Below, in pieces: positions 1 to 8,471 of a stretch of 39,455 nucleotides of DNA (position 1 is its first letter; every line of letters starts with the position of its first letter). The notes under the pieces were generated by a model. That model saw nothing but the letters and a program-made list of their open reading frames with translations. It had not been told where the DNA came from and did not search any database. The position numbers and the translations under genes are program-made. The stretch lies in IMG/VR virus record IMGVR_UViG_3300014501_000426, positions 1 to 39,455 of that record, one strand, 5' to 3'. Source of the stretch: a virus.

Positions 1-2773
1 CTTCGGCAAGTGGGGCTCCGGGCGCGCCACTCAAAGCGTACTGCGCTAGGGTTCCCGGGTCCCATTTGCCATCCGCCTTCTTGGTGGGGAAAGACTCTTC
101 GCCGTAGGTCATCCACGGGTCCACGGCGCCGATACCCGACTTCAAGGGCTCGCCAACTGTTGAGCGCATAAACTCAGCGGGTCCCGCGGCTAGCCTCTGC
201 CCTGCGGTTCCCTTGTCGCCGATGGTGAGCGCACGGCCAACGTCGGCAGTCGGTAGGAACGCCTCCCACCCTTCGTTGCCGGGCTGCGGTTTGTTGCCGT
301 ACATGACGCCACCCGTCGCGCGGTTGAGGAACGCGGCGCGCGGGAGATTACGCGTAACACCGCCTGCAACGGCTCCGGGGATGCCACCGCGGAACGTACC
401 GAATGGCGCGATATACCGAAGGTGCTTCTGGATTGGCGCGAGATGCTCGTAGTCAACGAGGCGCTTGGACGCCGTGCCGCCAGCGCGAAGGGTAGCCGCC
501 GTTTCGTCCGACATTCCCTCCGGTAGCTTGCCGAGTGCGCCAGCGGTTTCGCCGGACTCTTTCATCATGCGTCCGTAGATAATCTTGAAAGCCGCGTCGG
601 ATGCCCAAACTAGCTTGTTATTGAGGTACGCCCACTTGGAAACCAGCGGGATTGACTTACCGCCGATGACCGGAACGTTCTTGCCGCCAATGCCGGGCAT
701 CCAGTTGGGAAACGTCTCAGCGAACTTTTGGAAGAACGGCTTCTTTTCGGCCGCGCCTCCGCCGATCGCGCTCGGCAAATCCTTGAGAAGTTCCGCGTAC
801 TCTCGCGGCTTCGCCACCATGAGCTTTGGTATCAACTCCGTAGCCTCTTTGATGAACTGCGGATACTTTTCGGGCGGCACCGTGTTGATTGCCAGGTCGC
901 CCATATTGAAAACGTGGCGAGGTGTAAGCGAAACGACACCAGCGCGCGGGTAGCCGATAGCCCCAAGCCACGTTTCGCGAACGTAGTCCCGCAGTTGGCG
1001 CTTGTCGCCGGTTGGCGGGACAAACTCGTCAAACATCTTGTTCACGCGCGGGTCATCCAGCACGTTGCCTAGCAACTGATGAAGCACCTGAGCCGAACGT
1101 TGGCGACCGGCGTTTGAAGCCATCGCGGTAAAGCCGCGCTCTAAATCCTTGGGGTCGCTGACGTAGAAGTCCTTACGCTGCTGCGCTCGCGGGTCGCTCC
1201 ACCTGGTTGGGTTGGAAGTAAACCCTTCGCGGCCCGCTTGTTCACCGATATGGGACGACGGCATATAGTTTTCGCGGTACGGAAACTTATCTTCGATCAT
1301 CGCGCCGATTTTAGTGTGTAGCCGTTTGAGTTCGGTGGCGTGCTCAATCGCGGCTTGGTTCGCAGGCGGGTAGTGCGCGGCTTGCTTCGGCTCCAACTCT
1401 TGCACGTCGCCGACCATGCCGGGCGGCGAGAACTTCGCGTGCATGGCGTCGCGGATAGCTTGCGCCTTCGCTTGCAACTCCGGCGGTAGCGCCTTGAATC
1501 GCTCCGTATCGCCGGTCATCGCCTTGGAGAAGTTGTTCTTCTCGGGCGTAGCCATGTGCGTGGTCGCGTCCCTGTAGAGCGCCATGTAATCCGGCGGCGG
1601 TTGCGGGTCAACCATCCGGGAACGAGGCTGCTCTGGGCCGTAGGGTTGGCGTACACGCGCCTCTGCCTCGGGAATCTGCGGGTCCTTGCCGCTACGAAAC
1701 GCTTGGGTGAGTTCGTCGTGGAACTCCGCCGGAGCGTTACCGTGGATAGCCGTCTCGGTGGCGTACTGCCGACGAAAGCGGTAGTCCAACTCGGTGAGCG
1801 CCCGGAGTTGACGGGTTGCGCTTTTCTCCTTCGGCGTGAGTACGCTCTCGGCAGGCTCGCCGTCGATCGCCTCGCCGTTAAGCGCCTTCTGCACGTTGAC
1901 GCGCTCCTCGTCGTTCAGCATGGTACCAGGGCGAACTCGCCCCTGTACCGTCTTGATGCTTTGCCCGTTGACGATGTTGTGAACGCGCTCCATGATGTGC
2001 TGCTGGAATCGCGAGCCTTCAAAGTCGGCCTGATGCGCGGCTCCACGAATCACTTCGGGGTCGAAGCCGGACTGCGCCGCCGGGGCGCTCCAATCAAAAT
2101 AGGTGCTCGCCGCCTGCGTTGCGGGCTTAACTTGCTTCGCTGCTCCCTGGAGCGCTTGCGAGATACCGCGCGTTACGGCGGTGCGTTCCGCGCCGCGCGC
2201 CAGAATCCCAAGAAGCGGCTTGCCTATCGTTTTGAGCGCGGCGCTTCCGCCATACGATTCGTAGGTGAGCGGGTCGAGCGCGCCTTCAATCCCCGCGTCG
2301 ATAACGCCGCGCGCGAAGTGGTCGATACCGCGGCCCGCCGCCTGAATCGGCCCTTCGAGCGGCCCCATGTTCGGCCCGAGCGCCGGGTTCTGCTGGTTCA
2401 GCACCTTGTCGTAGACGAAATCCATCCCGGGGATTTTGTGCCGTATCGCGGTCATTTGCTTGTCGGTGTCGCTCTCGCCGCCGGTGAGCGCCTTGCGCGC
2501 GAGCCAGCCTTGGGCGTCGAGCGCCTTGCTCGCGCCGCTGGCGACCTGCCCCGTCTCAGCCGGTATATCGCCGAAGATGGAGTGCGTGGTTTGTCCGGCC
2601 TGCTGGTAGGCGGCGTTGGAGCCGAGCGGCGGAGCGGTTTGCGCTTGCGCCGGTTGGCCGCCGAAAATCGAGGAGCCGCTAGCGGGCGCGGCGTGTTGCG
2701 CGGGAGGCTGGGTCGGCGCGGCAGGAGGCGGCGTTGCGGCTTGCCCCCCGAAAATCGGGGTCGTGCCAGCCAT
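1..2773 (-). CDS. Large internal virion / ejection-type protein, C-terminus cut by the window edge
   Basis: An open frame of 924 codons starts at ATG 2773-2771, overlapping the previous TGA by one base (TGATG), and stays open to base 1, so the C-terminus is missing. I recognise no catalytic motif. The first 75 residues are Pro/Ala/Gln-rich and carry three copies of a short IFGG/IFGD motif near residues 7, 36 and 66. The rest is mixed charged and helical. Toward the visible end, a segment containing DYEHLAPIQKHLRYIAPFGT resembles the motif I recall from the C-terminal parts of large phage polyvalent or internal virion proteins (LPD38-like), which is family memory only. Its place after a lytic transglycosylase and a Gln/Asn-rich internal protein fits an ejection protein delivered with the DNA. 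Coding is secure; function is inferred. Confidence 0.8.
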   Translation of the reverse strand, partial: MAGTTPIFGGQAATPPPAAPTQPPAQHAAPASGSSIFGGQPAQAQTAPPLGSNAAYQQAGQTTHSIFGDIPAETGQVASGASKALDAQGWLARKALTGGESDTDKQMTAIRHKIPGMDFVYDKVLNQQNPALGPNMGPLEGPIQAAGRGIDHFARGVIDAGIEGALDPLTYESYGGSAALKTIGKPLLGILARGAERTAVTRGISQALQGAAKQVKPATQAASTYFDWSAPAAQSGFDPEVIRGAAHQADFEGSRFQQHIMERVHNIVNGQSIKTVQGRVRPGTMLNDEERVNVQKALNGEAIDGEPAESVLTPKEKSATRQLRALTELDYRFRRQYATETAIHGNAPAEFHDELTQAFRSGKDPQIPEAEARVRQPYGPEQPRSRMVDPQPPPDYMALYRDATTHMATPEKNNFSKAMTGDTERFKALPPELQAKAQAIRDAMHAKFSPPGMVGDVQELEPKQAAHYPPANQAAIEHATELKRLHTKIGAMIEDKFPYRENYMPSSHIGEQAGREGFTSNPTRWSDPRAQQRKDFYVSDPKDLERGFTAMASNAGRQRSAQVLHQLLGNVLDDPRVNKMFDEFVPPTGDKRQLRDYVRETWLGAIGYPRAGVVSLTPRHVFNMGDLAINTVPPEKYPQFIKEATELIPKLMVAKPREYAELLKDLPSAIGGGAAEKKPFFQKFAETFPNWMPGIGGKNVPVIGGKSIPLVSKWAYLNNKLVWASDAAFKIIYGRMMKESGETAGALGKLPEGMSDETAATLRAGGTASKRLVDYEHLAPIQKHLRYIAPFGTFRGGIPGAVAGGVTRNLPRAAFLNRATGGVMYGNKPQPGNEGWEAFLPTADVGRALTIGDKGTAGQRLAAGPAEFMRSTVGEPLKSGIGAVDPWMTYGEESFPTKKADGKWDPGTLAQYALSGAPGAPLAE

Positions 2774-3351
2774 CAGGATTTGGCTTTCGCCGTTTGTAGG
2801 TATTGCATCATCCGGTCAAACATTCTCAACTGCTCGGGGGTGTAATAACTCGCGGGCCACTTATTCGTTCCGCCGAAAGCGTAGCCTCCAAATAGTTGCG
2901 TTAAGCCAGATTGCTTGTACCACTCGTCATAGGGACGCTTCTCCCCGTTGTTGGCTACATGGTACTTGTACTGACGCTGCAATATCGCTTGCTGTTGCGG
3001 GGTAAGTGATTGCTCGAAATCGCTGTAGTATTTCTTTATCGTTGGGTCCGTGAAGCGCATCATGTGAACGACGGCATCACCAAGAACGTTCACTGGTTGC
3101 GTGTCCGGCTTGTAAACCTGGATGCCGTACTTGTCCATCGGGAACTGCGACGGGCGGGGTTCGTCCTTTCCGCCGCCCTCGCCCGGAGGAAAGGTTTCTA
3201 AATAGGGGACGTTTGGCCCAGACTTTGGCGTATAGAGAAATTGCAGACTCGGGTTATTGAGAACTGGAAACTGTTTTTTGGCCTGAGAAATTACGTCATC
3301 AGGGGGCGTCGAGGGCGGTGGCTTGTCCGTTGGCGAGTCAGATTGTGCTAC
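2773..3351 (-). CDS. Conserved phage structural-block protein without a standard start codon
   Basis: The frame is open from a stop near 3700 down to TGA at 2775-2773. The first ATG, 3138-3136 (121 residues, starting MDKYGIQVY), has no visible Shine-Dalgarno. The 70 codons upstream look coding and read like the natural N-terminus of a phage protein family I recall only loosely, with DDVISQAKKQFP, then LETFPPGE, then RPSQFPMDKYG. No ATG, GTG or TTG occurs between the upstream stop and 3138. The given start is the GTA that overlaps the TAG of the transglycosylase gene (GTAG at 3351-3348). This would give 192 residues, but GTA is not an accepted start, so a -1 frameshift from the upstream gene is an alternative. 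The C-terminal part, with YYTPEQLRMFDRMMQYL, is helical. Function unknown; probably virion-associated by position. Confidence 0.72.
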   Translation of the reverse strand, partial: VAQSDSPTDKPPPSTPPDDVISQAKKQFPVLNNPSLQFLYTPKSGPNVPYLETFPPGEGGGKDEPRPSQFPMDKYGIQVYKPDTQPVNVLGDAVVHMMRFTDPTIKKYYSDFEQSLTPQQQAILQRQYKYHVANNGEKRPYDEWYKQSGLTQLFGGYAFGGTNKWPASYYTPEQLRMFDRMMQYLQTAKAKS

Positions 3352-5846
3352 GGATGCAGGGCGAAAGGGTTTGCGGCGTTGCTTCCTCCGTTGGATTGGC
3401 TCGCCTGCAGCGGGTACTCTTGGAGCAGGTCGCGGTAGTCTTTGAGCACCTTCGCGACGTAGGCCCGAGTCTCGGGATAGGGCGGGATGCCGCGATGGTC
3501 GATCACCGCCTGGGGGCCGGCGTTGAAACTCGCCACGGCGGCCGGGATAGACTTGAAGCGCTTCAGTTGCTCCGCCAGGTAGTGAATTCCACCCATGACG
3601 TTCTCGACCGGATTGTTCGGGTCCACGCCGAGCGCCTTCGCCGTGCCCGGCATGAGTTGAAACATTCCGTGAGCGCCGACCGGGCTCGTCGCGTCGTTGT
3701 TAAAGCTGCTCTCGTTTTTGGCGATCGCGATGGCAAGCGCGACCGGAACGCCATACTTTTGCGCGGCCTGCTGGATGACTTCACCCTTCGTCGGCGTAGC
3801 ATGGTGGATAGCGCCTTCGACCGCGCCGGCCACCCCTTTCACCGCGCCGGTAACGGCGGAGTCCGGCAGGCCAGCGAAGGACGGCTTCGGAGGTGCCGTT
3901 TCCGGGGCAGATTCGGCCACAGGACCGCCTGCGGGCTTCGTGGGGAGTCCAAGGCCAGGTTTCGTAATATCGAGGCTTGCAGGCCCGCTTCCCGGCACGA
4001 CAGGGTGCGGCGGAGTCTGTCCCGGCGGCGGCGGAACGTCCACGGGAAGCCCCTGCGCGCGTCGCGTGTGCGCCCATAGCTCGATAAGTTGCCCGGCCTG
4101 CGGGTTGGACATCAACTTCGCGCCTGGCCCCGTCATCGACTGAATAAACGATTGGAGCGTCGGATGGTCGGCGGCGTGCTGCGCCACGAACTCGCGCGCG
4201 GATTTGAGGTCCGGCTCGGAAACGCCAGCGCCGCCGCCGACGCCAGCCTTCTGCGCCATCGCTCCAAGGCCGAGAACGTAGTTGTCCGATTGCTGGGCGA
4301 GGTTCACGCCATGCTGCTCGGCCGGGTTCGTCGCTTGCGGCGCTGCTGGCGGGTCGCCGCCAATCGGCGTGCCAGGTGCCCCGGCGCCAGTCGGCGTCCC
4401 CGGCCCCTGTTGCGGTGGCGGGTCGGAACCGTCGATCGGCGAGCCCAAAGCATGGTAGCCCGGCGGATACATCTGCCCGGTAGCCGGGTCGGTCGAGTAG
4501 CCCTTCTGCTGAAGCTGAATCGCTTGCGCTTGCGTTTGCGGCGTTACGCCCTGAGACGGAGCGTATCCCGAGGCCGCGCCGCTATCGACGCCTGCCGCGT
4601 TGTTGGCGTAGCCGCTCAGTTCTTCGTTTGTGGTTTGCGCGGTGTCGGCGTCAAGGCCAGTACCAAGCGTCGAGAGGTTTGCCATATCCGAACCGGGCGG
4701 AGCCTTCGCAAGCAACCCGTTCACCGTATCGTTGAGTTGGCTCGTCGCGGCGGTGATGTCCGTCGCCATTTGATGCGGGTCTTTGGCGTCGGCTTTTTGG
4801 ATAGCGGCAACTTGGCGGTTGTACTGCGTCCGAGCCGTCTCTGCGCCTTGGACGATAGCTGTATTTGCCAGCCGCTCCGAGATGCTCGCAGCGGCTCGGC
4901 CGTTCATCCCGATTTGGCGGATGCCCTCGAGCTTGTATTGCGCCGCGATTCCCATTTGCTTGCCGGCAATCGTGAAGTCCTGGCCGCGCATAATAACGTC
5001 GTTGTGCTCTTGCGCGAGGTCGTAGTACCGCTTTTGGTTAGCCGGAAACTCGACGTTCTCTTTCCAGTTGAGCCCTTGAGCCGACAGTTGAAGGTGTTGG
5101 CCCGAGATTCCGATGCGCTGCTGGGCGAGGTCATTCCGAATCGAGTTCTCTTGAGCGGTCGCGTCGATCTTGGCTTGCGCGTCGTAGAGGGTAGCGTCCA
5201 GCCCCATCGCCTTTTCATCGGCGGCCTGCTTCGCTTTCCACTGCTCCTCTTTGCGCGCGTAGGCGTCCTTCGCGCCTTCCGCGAGCCCGCCGCTCATTCC
5301 AGCCGCGAACTTTCCCAGGCCGCCAGCCGGGAATGCAAGCCCGGCCAGCGCGGTCGCGATCTCTAACCACTTGTTCGGAGGCTTGTATTGCGGCGGGTTT
5401 TCCGAGTCTTTCTCGTACCGCGCGCGGTCGGCCTGAAGCTGCGCCATCGCATCGCCAAGCGTCGTCGGCGGAGGCGGCGGCTGCGGCCCCGCGGGTGACG
5501 GTGGCCCGGTTGGCGGCGTCGAGGGGGTCGCCATCGACCCGGTGAGCCCGGCCTTGCTATCGGAGATGAGCTTCTGCATCATCGCCTGCGAAGGCGTTGG
5601 CGGCGCGCCTGGCACGACCGGCGGAATCTGCGGCGCGCTGACCGGCGGCACTTGCGTTGCGGGCGGCTGCTGCGCCGTCGCGGCGGTAGCGCCCTTCGTT
5701 GCGCCAGCGAACATCGCGCCCGCGAGCGAAGCCACCTGCGCGGCCTGCTGCGGCGTTGGCAAAGTGCTCGGCGGAACGGGCGCCGGAGGCGGCGTCGGCG
5801 GTTGAGGCGAGAACCCCGCTACCGCGGTCGGAGAGAAGCCGCCCAT
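3348..5846 (-). CDS. Internal virion protein with C-terminal lytic transglycosylase domain
   Basis: The 832-residue protein has a Pro/Ala-rich N-terminus (about 1-140), a Gln/Ala-rich helical middle (about 150-400), further Pro/Gly-rich linkers, and a C-terminal SLT (goose-lysozyme-like) domain at about 689-810. The domain shows the family signature: AKNESSFN with the probable catalytic Glu712, then GAHGMFQLMPGTAKALG, and SFNAGPQAV. Such domains cleave the glycan strand of peptidoglycan. In short-tailed phages they sit on ejected internal proteins and open the cell wall for DNA entry rather than for lysis. The ATG directly abuts the preceding TAA (TAAATG), which implies translational coupling. 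The end contains overlapping heptamers of the X XXY YYZ form just before the stop, discussed as a possible -1 frameshift site into the next gene. Confidence 0.9.
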   Translation of the reverse strand: MGGFSPTAVAGFSPQPPTPPPAPVPPSTLPTPQQAAQVASLAGAMFAGATKGATAATAQQPPATQVPPVSAPQIPPVVPGAPPTPSQAMMQKLISDSKAGLTGSMATPSTPPTGPPSPAGPQPPPPPTTLGDAMAQLQADRARYEKDSENPPQYKPPNKWLEIATALAGLAFPAGGLGKFAAGMSGGLAEGAKDAYARKEEQWKAKQAADEKAMGLDATLYDAQAKIDATAQENSIRNDLAQQRIGISGQHLQLSAQGLNWKENVEFPANQKRYYDLAQEHNDVIMRGQDFTIAGKQMGIAAQYKLEGIRQIGMNGRAAASISERLANTAIVQGAETARTQYNRQVAAIQKADAKDPHQMATDITAATSQLNDTVNGLLAKAPPGSDMANLSTLGTGLDADTAQTTNEELSGYANNAAGVDSGAASGYAPSQGVTPQTQAQAIQLQQKGYSTDPATGQMYPPGYHALGSPIDGSDPPPQQGPGTPTGAGAPGTPIGGDPPAAPQATNPAEQHGVNLAQQSDNYVLGLGAMAQKAGVGGGAGVSEPDLKSAREFVAQHAADHPTLQSFIQSMTGPGAKLMSNPQAGQLIELWAHTRRAQGLPVDVPPPPGQTPPHPVVPGSGPASLDITKPGLGLPTKPAGGPVAESAPETAPPKPSFAGLPDSAVTGAVKGVAGAVEGAIHHATPTKGEVIQQAAQKYGVPVALAIAIAKNESSFNNDATSPVGAHGMFQLMPGTAKALGVDPNNPVENVMGGIHYLAEQLKRFKSIPAAVASFNAGPQAVIDHRGIPPYPETRAYVAKVLKDYRDLLQEYPLQASQSNGGSNAANPFALHP

Positions 5847-6614
5847 TTAGCCAGCCGCCGCGGCTGCGGCAAAATACGACCCAAGCCCCTGCCCCACGCC
5901 GCTTTCGCTTTGCCCTTGGCCTTGGAGAGCGGCGTCGTAAATGTCGCCGTAAGCGCTACTCTCGCCAGACAGTTCCGAACCTAAAGCGTTGGTCACGCCA
6001 GTCTGCGGGCCAAACGAGTTGAGGTACGCGCTCAGAAGCGAGTTGTTTTGATTCGTCCCCGCGCCAAAGAGCGACTGCTGGTAAGCGTTGTAAGCGTTCT
6101 CGTTGCCGGTGACGGCCGAGTTGTAGAAGCCTGCGTTCGCTCCCGCCGCCGCATTCGACGCGCTCGCGTTGGTAGCGTTCGCCGCGTTCTGCGCCGCCTG
6201 ATTCGCCATGATGTCCTGCTGCGTGTAGCCAAACGCCTGGCTCACCATCGGCGCCTCGCCCTGCGCGATCTGGCCGCCCTGCTGCGCGTACAGGTCGCCC
6301 ATTGTGTTGGACGCCGCACTGCTATCGGTAATGCCACGCGAAGAAAGGTCCTGCGAAAGCGCGAGGTCCTGCTGGTTGAACGTCGGCTGCAAACCGGCCG
6401 CGTACATTTTGTCGTACTGCGAAAGGTATTGTTTTTGGGCATAAGGAGAAGCGTTTACGGCCTGATAATACGATGGGTCTATTTGGGGAATATTCCCGAA
6501 TTGCTGATAGGGCGCAGGCGCCGTCGCATTGATATTTTGAGAATTAAGATTTTGAGGACCAGCTAGAGGCTGGTACTTCGGCTGCTGTACGACGGGCTGC
6601 GCGGTTCCGGCCAT
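5847..6614 (-). CDS. Ala/Asn/Gln-rich internal virion protein
   Basis: The 255 residues are rich in Ala, Asn, Gln, Tyr and Ser, with few charged residues. The N-terminus is Pro/Gln-rich (MAGTAQPVVQQPKYQPL), a central stretch carries Asn-Ala runs (NAANATNASASNAAAGANAG at about 143-162), and the C-terminus is a short poly-Ala tail. No enzyme motif is seen. This composition, and the position immediately upstream of the transglycosylase and large ejection proteins, match the small internal (ejected) proteins of podoviruses, such as the role played by P22 gp7 or T7 gp14. That comparison is by context, not by alignment. The ATG overlaps the previous stop as TGATG, and its own TAA abuts the next ATG. 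Confidence 0.8.
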   Translation of the reverse strand: MAGTAQPVVQQPKYQPLAGPQNLNSQNINATAPAPYQQFGNIPQIDPSYYQAVNASPYAQKQYLSQYDKMYAAGLQPTFNQQDLALSQDLSSRGITDSSAASNTMGDLYAQQGGQIAQGEAPMVSQAFGYTQQDIMANQAAQNAANATNASASNAAAGANAGFYNSAVTGNENAYNAYQQSLFGAGTNQNNSLLSAYLNSFGPQTGVTNALGSELSGESSAYGDIYDAALQGQGQSESGVGQGLGSYFAAAAAAG

Positions 6615-7075
6615 CAGTCGGTCGTGTGCCCCCGGATGCCGCTATTCGCTGCCCAGCCGCCGTACTGTCCGCCACCGCCGGTGTTACTCGTAACGTTGAG
6701 CGGGAGCATCGCGCCGTTGTTGCCGCCTTTGCCGTTCCCGCCACCTGGCGCGGGGCCGAACGAGTCGCGCGGAATCGGTTGCCACGGCGGAGCCGCACCG
6801 CCCGCTGACTTCGAGGAGAGGTTGGCGAGGTACGTCCCGGGGCCGCTCGCGCCGAACGTTTGCGTCTGCCCAGGGTTCACGCGGTACGGCGCGGGGCTCA
6901 TCTCCTGCGCGGAGTTGAAGTAGGGATTCGGCACCCCAGCGATCGCGCCGCGTTCGGCTTGCTGTTGCTGGCCGGTGTACTGTTCGATCTGCGAGATAAT
7001 CGGCTGAAGCTGCGCGCCTAAGCCGCTCGCTCCTTGTGACGCTTGCTGATTCGGCTTAGAGAACATCTGTTCCAT
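6614..7075 (-). CDS. Gly/Gln-rich small structural protein
   Basis: The reading frame is open to 7288, but the start is placed at ATG 7075, where it overlaps the previous TAA (TAATG). Upstream residues are Arg-rich and look like a shadow of the acetyltransferase-like gene. The resulting 153-residue protein starts MEQMFSKPNQQASQGASG, has one predicted helix (about 20-45, QLQPIISQIEQYTGQQQQAE), then low-complexity Gly/Pro/Asn sequence (GGGNGKGGNNGA). No family recognised. Position among the internal virion proteins suggests a virion component or assembly aid. Confidence 0.72.
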   Translation of the reverse strand: MEQMFSKPNQQASQGASGLGAQLQPIISQIEQYTGQQQQAERGAIAGVPNPYFNSAQEMSPAPYRVNPGQTQTFGASGPGTYLANLSSKSAGGAAPPWQPIPRDSFGPAPGGGNGKGGNNGAMLPLNVTSNTGGGGQYGGWAANSGIRGHTTD

Positions 7076-7485
7076 TACGGTGCAATCCTTTTCGCAAGAA
7101 CGACGGCGTAAGGTTGATACCCGCGCCCTGACAGCATAGTGTTGAGTTGCGCGGTGTTGCCTAGTCGCACGGCAGCGCCAATCATAATAGGCTTCCCTTC
7201 TTTGCGAGCGACGGCTTCGGCCGTTTCTTCCAGCCATTCGTTGAGCTTTGCGATACCGCGTATTCCGTCCTGACCGCCCACCGCCCACAAGTCCTCCGCA
7301 AACAAACCTTGACTGATATCTCTCCCGGTAATAAACGCGACAGGTTGCTCATCAAGAAGCGCGATTGCACCCCAAGCGCCGCCCCACGGTAACTCGTAGC
7401 CTTCGATGCCGTTCTCCGCCGCGATAGCTTGCATTACGGGTAGGTCCTCCGGTCGCGCGTCACGCACGCGCATCGTCCGCGTCAT
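7075..7485 (-). CDS. GNAT-like acetyltransferase fold protein
   Basis: The 136-residue protein begins with the pattern typical of GNAT acetyltransferases (MRVRDARPEDLPVMQAIAAE). A beta-strand pair follows around AIALLDEQPVAFITG, then a helix at GIRGIAKLNEWLEETAEAVARK, and a C-terminal strand region (GYQPYAVVLAKRI). The usual acetyl-CoA pyrophosphate loop (Q/RxxGxG/A) is only weakly visible as GGQDGIRG, so catalysis is uncertain. The ATG at 7485 overlaps the preceding TGA (TGATG); a GTG one codon upstream is the alternative. GNAT-like proteins are seen among structural genes of some phages, where the substrate is unknown. Coding certain, fold likely, activity unproven. Confidence 0.75.
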   Translation of the reverse strand: MTRTMRVRDARPEDLPVMQAIAAENGIEGYELPWGGAWGAIALLDEQPVAFITGRDISQGLFAEDLWAVGGQDGIRGIAKLNEWLEETAEAVARKEGKPIMIGAAVRLGNTAQLNTMLSGRGYQPYAVVLAKRIAP

Positions 7486-7766
7486 CACAGGATTAGCACG
7501 CTATACGTTCCGGCGACGGTAGCCTGAAGCACGATGCTGCTTGGCGTCCAATCGGAACCCGCGTTACCGCCAGCCGTCACGACGCCACCGCCCACCGGAG
7601 CATTGATGGTGATGAAGCCGGACGGCATTCTTCCGAGAGCTATAGGGACAGTCACGTCGGTTGTTCCAAGTTGAACGCCAAGAACGGGATACACGGAACC
7701 CACCTTCGAGCCGCTAATCAGCGGTCGAGAGATTGGCAGCCCGGTGGTATCTGCCTGGCCGTGCAA
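7485..7766 (-). CDS. Small beta-rich virion-type protein
   Basis: 93 residues from a TTG at 7766 (the only start near the upstream TAG at 7773-7771; weak ribosome site). The sequence is almost all beta-type: LGRMPSGFITINAPVGGGVV, then WTPSSIVLQATVAGTYSVLIL at the C-terminus. I recall short phage proteins of this layout (MPSGF..., WT..I.L.A...GT.....L), located with internal virion genes, but cannot name a family. A related phrase (LGTMPSG) occurs in the 8471-8818 product, which suggests a shared small beta domain. Function unknown. Confidence 0.7.
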   Translation of the reverse strand: MHGQADTTGLPISRPLISGSKVGSVYPVLGVQLGTTDVTVPIALGRMPSGFITINAPVGGGVVTAGGNAGSDWTPSSIVLQATVAGTYSVLIL

Positions 7767-7770
7767 GGCC

Positions 7771-8151
7771 CTACGTCCAGGCGCCTACGGTGAACGCAAT
7801 CGAATCGGCACCGCCGCCAGCGCTCGTAACGGTTCCGCTGATACCGTCGTTTCCGACGCGAATCGGCCCAAACGTTCCGGCGCCCAACGCTAACTCTGCG
7901 CCAAGTTGAACGCAGAAAGCTTCGGCCGGTTCCAAGAACTTAAAGAGGCCAAAAACGAAGCCAACGCCGCCGATGTACTTACCGATGAGCGCGGCGTTGC
8001 CGACCTTGATAGTGAACGCGGGTCCGCCACCTTCGAGCGCGAGTCCGAGGTTTGTGAAGAACGCCGAGAGCGCGGTCATTTCCGCGCTGTGCAGCCAACT
8101 CAGGACCCACCCGAGGTCGAAGAGATAGCCGCCTAGCTGTTGTAACGTCAT
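7771..8151 (-). CDS. Hypothetical protein with hydrophobic N-terminal half
   Basis: 126 residues from ATG 8151, overlapping the upstream TGA as ATGA. The N-terminal half is hydrophobic (GGYLFDLGWVLSWLHSAEMTALSAFF, and YIGGVGFVFGLFKFLEPAEAF), and the C-terminal 45 residues are a Gly-rich beta segment ending IAFTVGAWT. No signal peptide or motif is recognised. It sits between a two-helix membrane protein and a small beta-rich protein in a tightly coupled run. A membrane-associated or virion-assembly role is possible but unsupported. Confidence 0.68.
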   Translation of the reverse strand: MTLQQLGGYLFDLGWVLSWLHSAEMTALSAFFTNLGLALEGGGPAFTIKVGNAALIGKYIGGVGFVFGLFKFLEPAEAFCVQLGAELALGAGTFGPIRVGNDGISGTVTSAGGGADSIAFTVGAWT

Positions 8152-8471
8152 AGTGGCTCTGCTTTCTGTGGTGCGATTATAGCATCGGTCGAAGTCGTGC
8201 TTACCACGGTCCCAACCGTTGGAGTTGATGGCGCGGTGACGATCGTAGCGGGCGGCACCATCGGCGCATTCGCTACGATAGATGTTGCTGGAGCGCCCGC
8301 CTTATTCGTGAGGGTACGGATGACGACCGTCGCGACGATTCCCGTAAGCGCGAGAACCCCGGCGATGTAGGTGCCGTGTCCTGGGAATACCAGTTCGAGC
8401 GCGGGCGCAGAGATGGCCGAAGCCAACCCTGCGATAGCCGTGCATATCGAAACGATGTCGCTGACTTTCAT
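8148..8471 (-). CDS. Two-helix membrane protein, holin candidate
   Basis: 107 residues from ATG 8471 (TAATG with the upstream stop). Two hydrophobic segments are visible: about residues 6-27 (IVSICTAIAGLASAISAPAL) and 34-53 (TYIAGVLALTGIVATVVIRT). They are separated by a short polar turn and followed by a Pro/Thr/Ala-rich, mostly uncharged tail. Size and topology fit a small holin-like protein, and it lies 1 kb from the amidase in the same operon. Holins vary too much in sequence to be assigned by eye, and the adjacent small membrane proteins at 9016 and 9293 are equally good candidates. Confidence 0.7.
   Translation of the reverse strand: MKVSDIVSICTAIAGLASAISAPALELVFPGHGTYIAGVLALTGIVATVVIRTLTNKAGAPATSIVANAPMVPPATIVTAPSTPTVGTVVSTTSTDAIIAPQKAEPL

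Noticed and set aside
1556-2845. Plus-strand open frame of 429 codons
   Set aside because: It is exactly antisense to the 924-codon minus gene, is Arg/Leu/Val-rich and has no ribosome site; long antisense frames are expected at this GC content.
4089-5366. Plus-strand open frame of 425 codons
   Set aside because: Antisense to the transglycosylase gene, Arg/Leu/Val-rich shadow composition, no motif.
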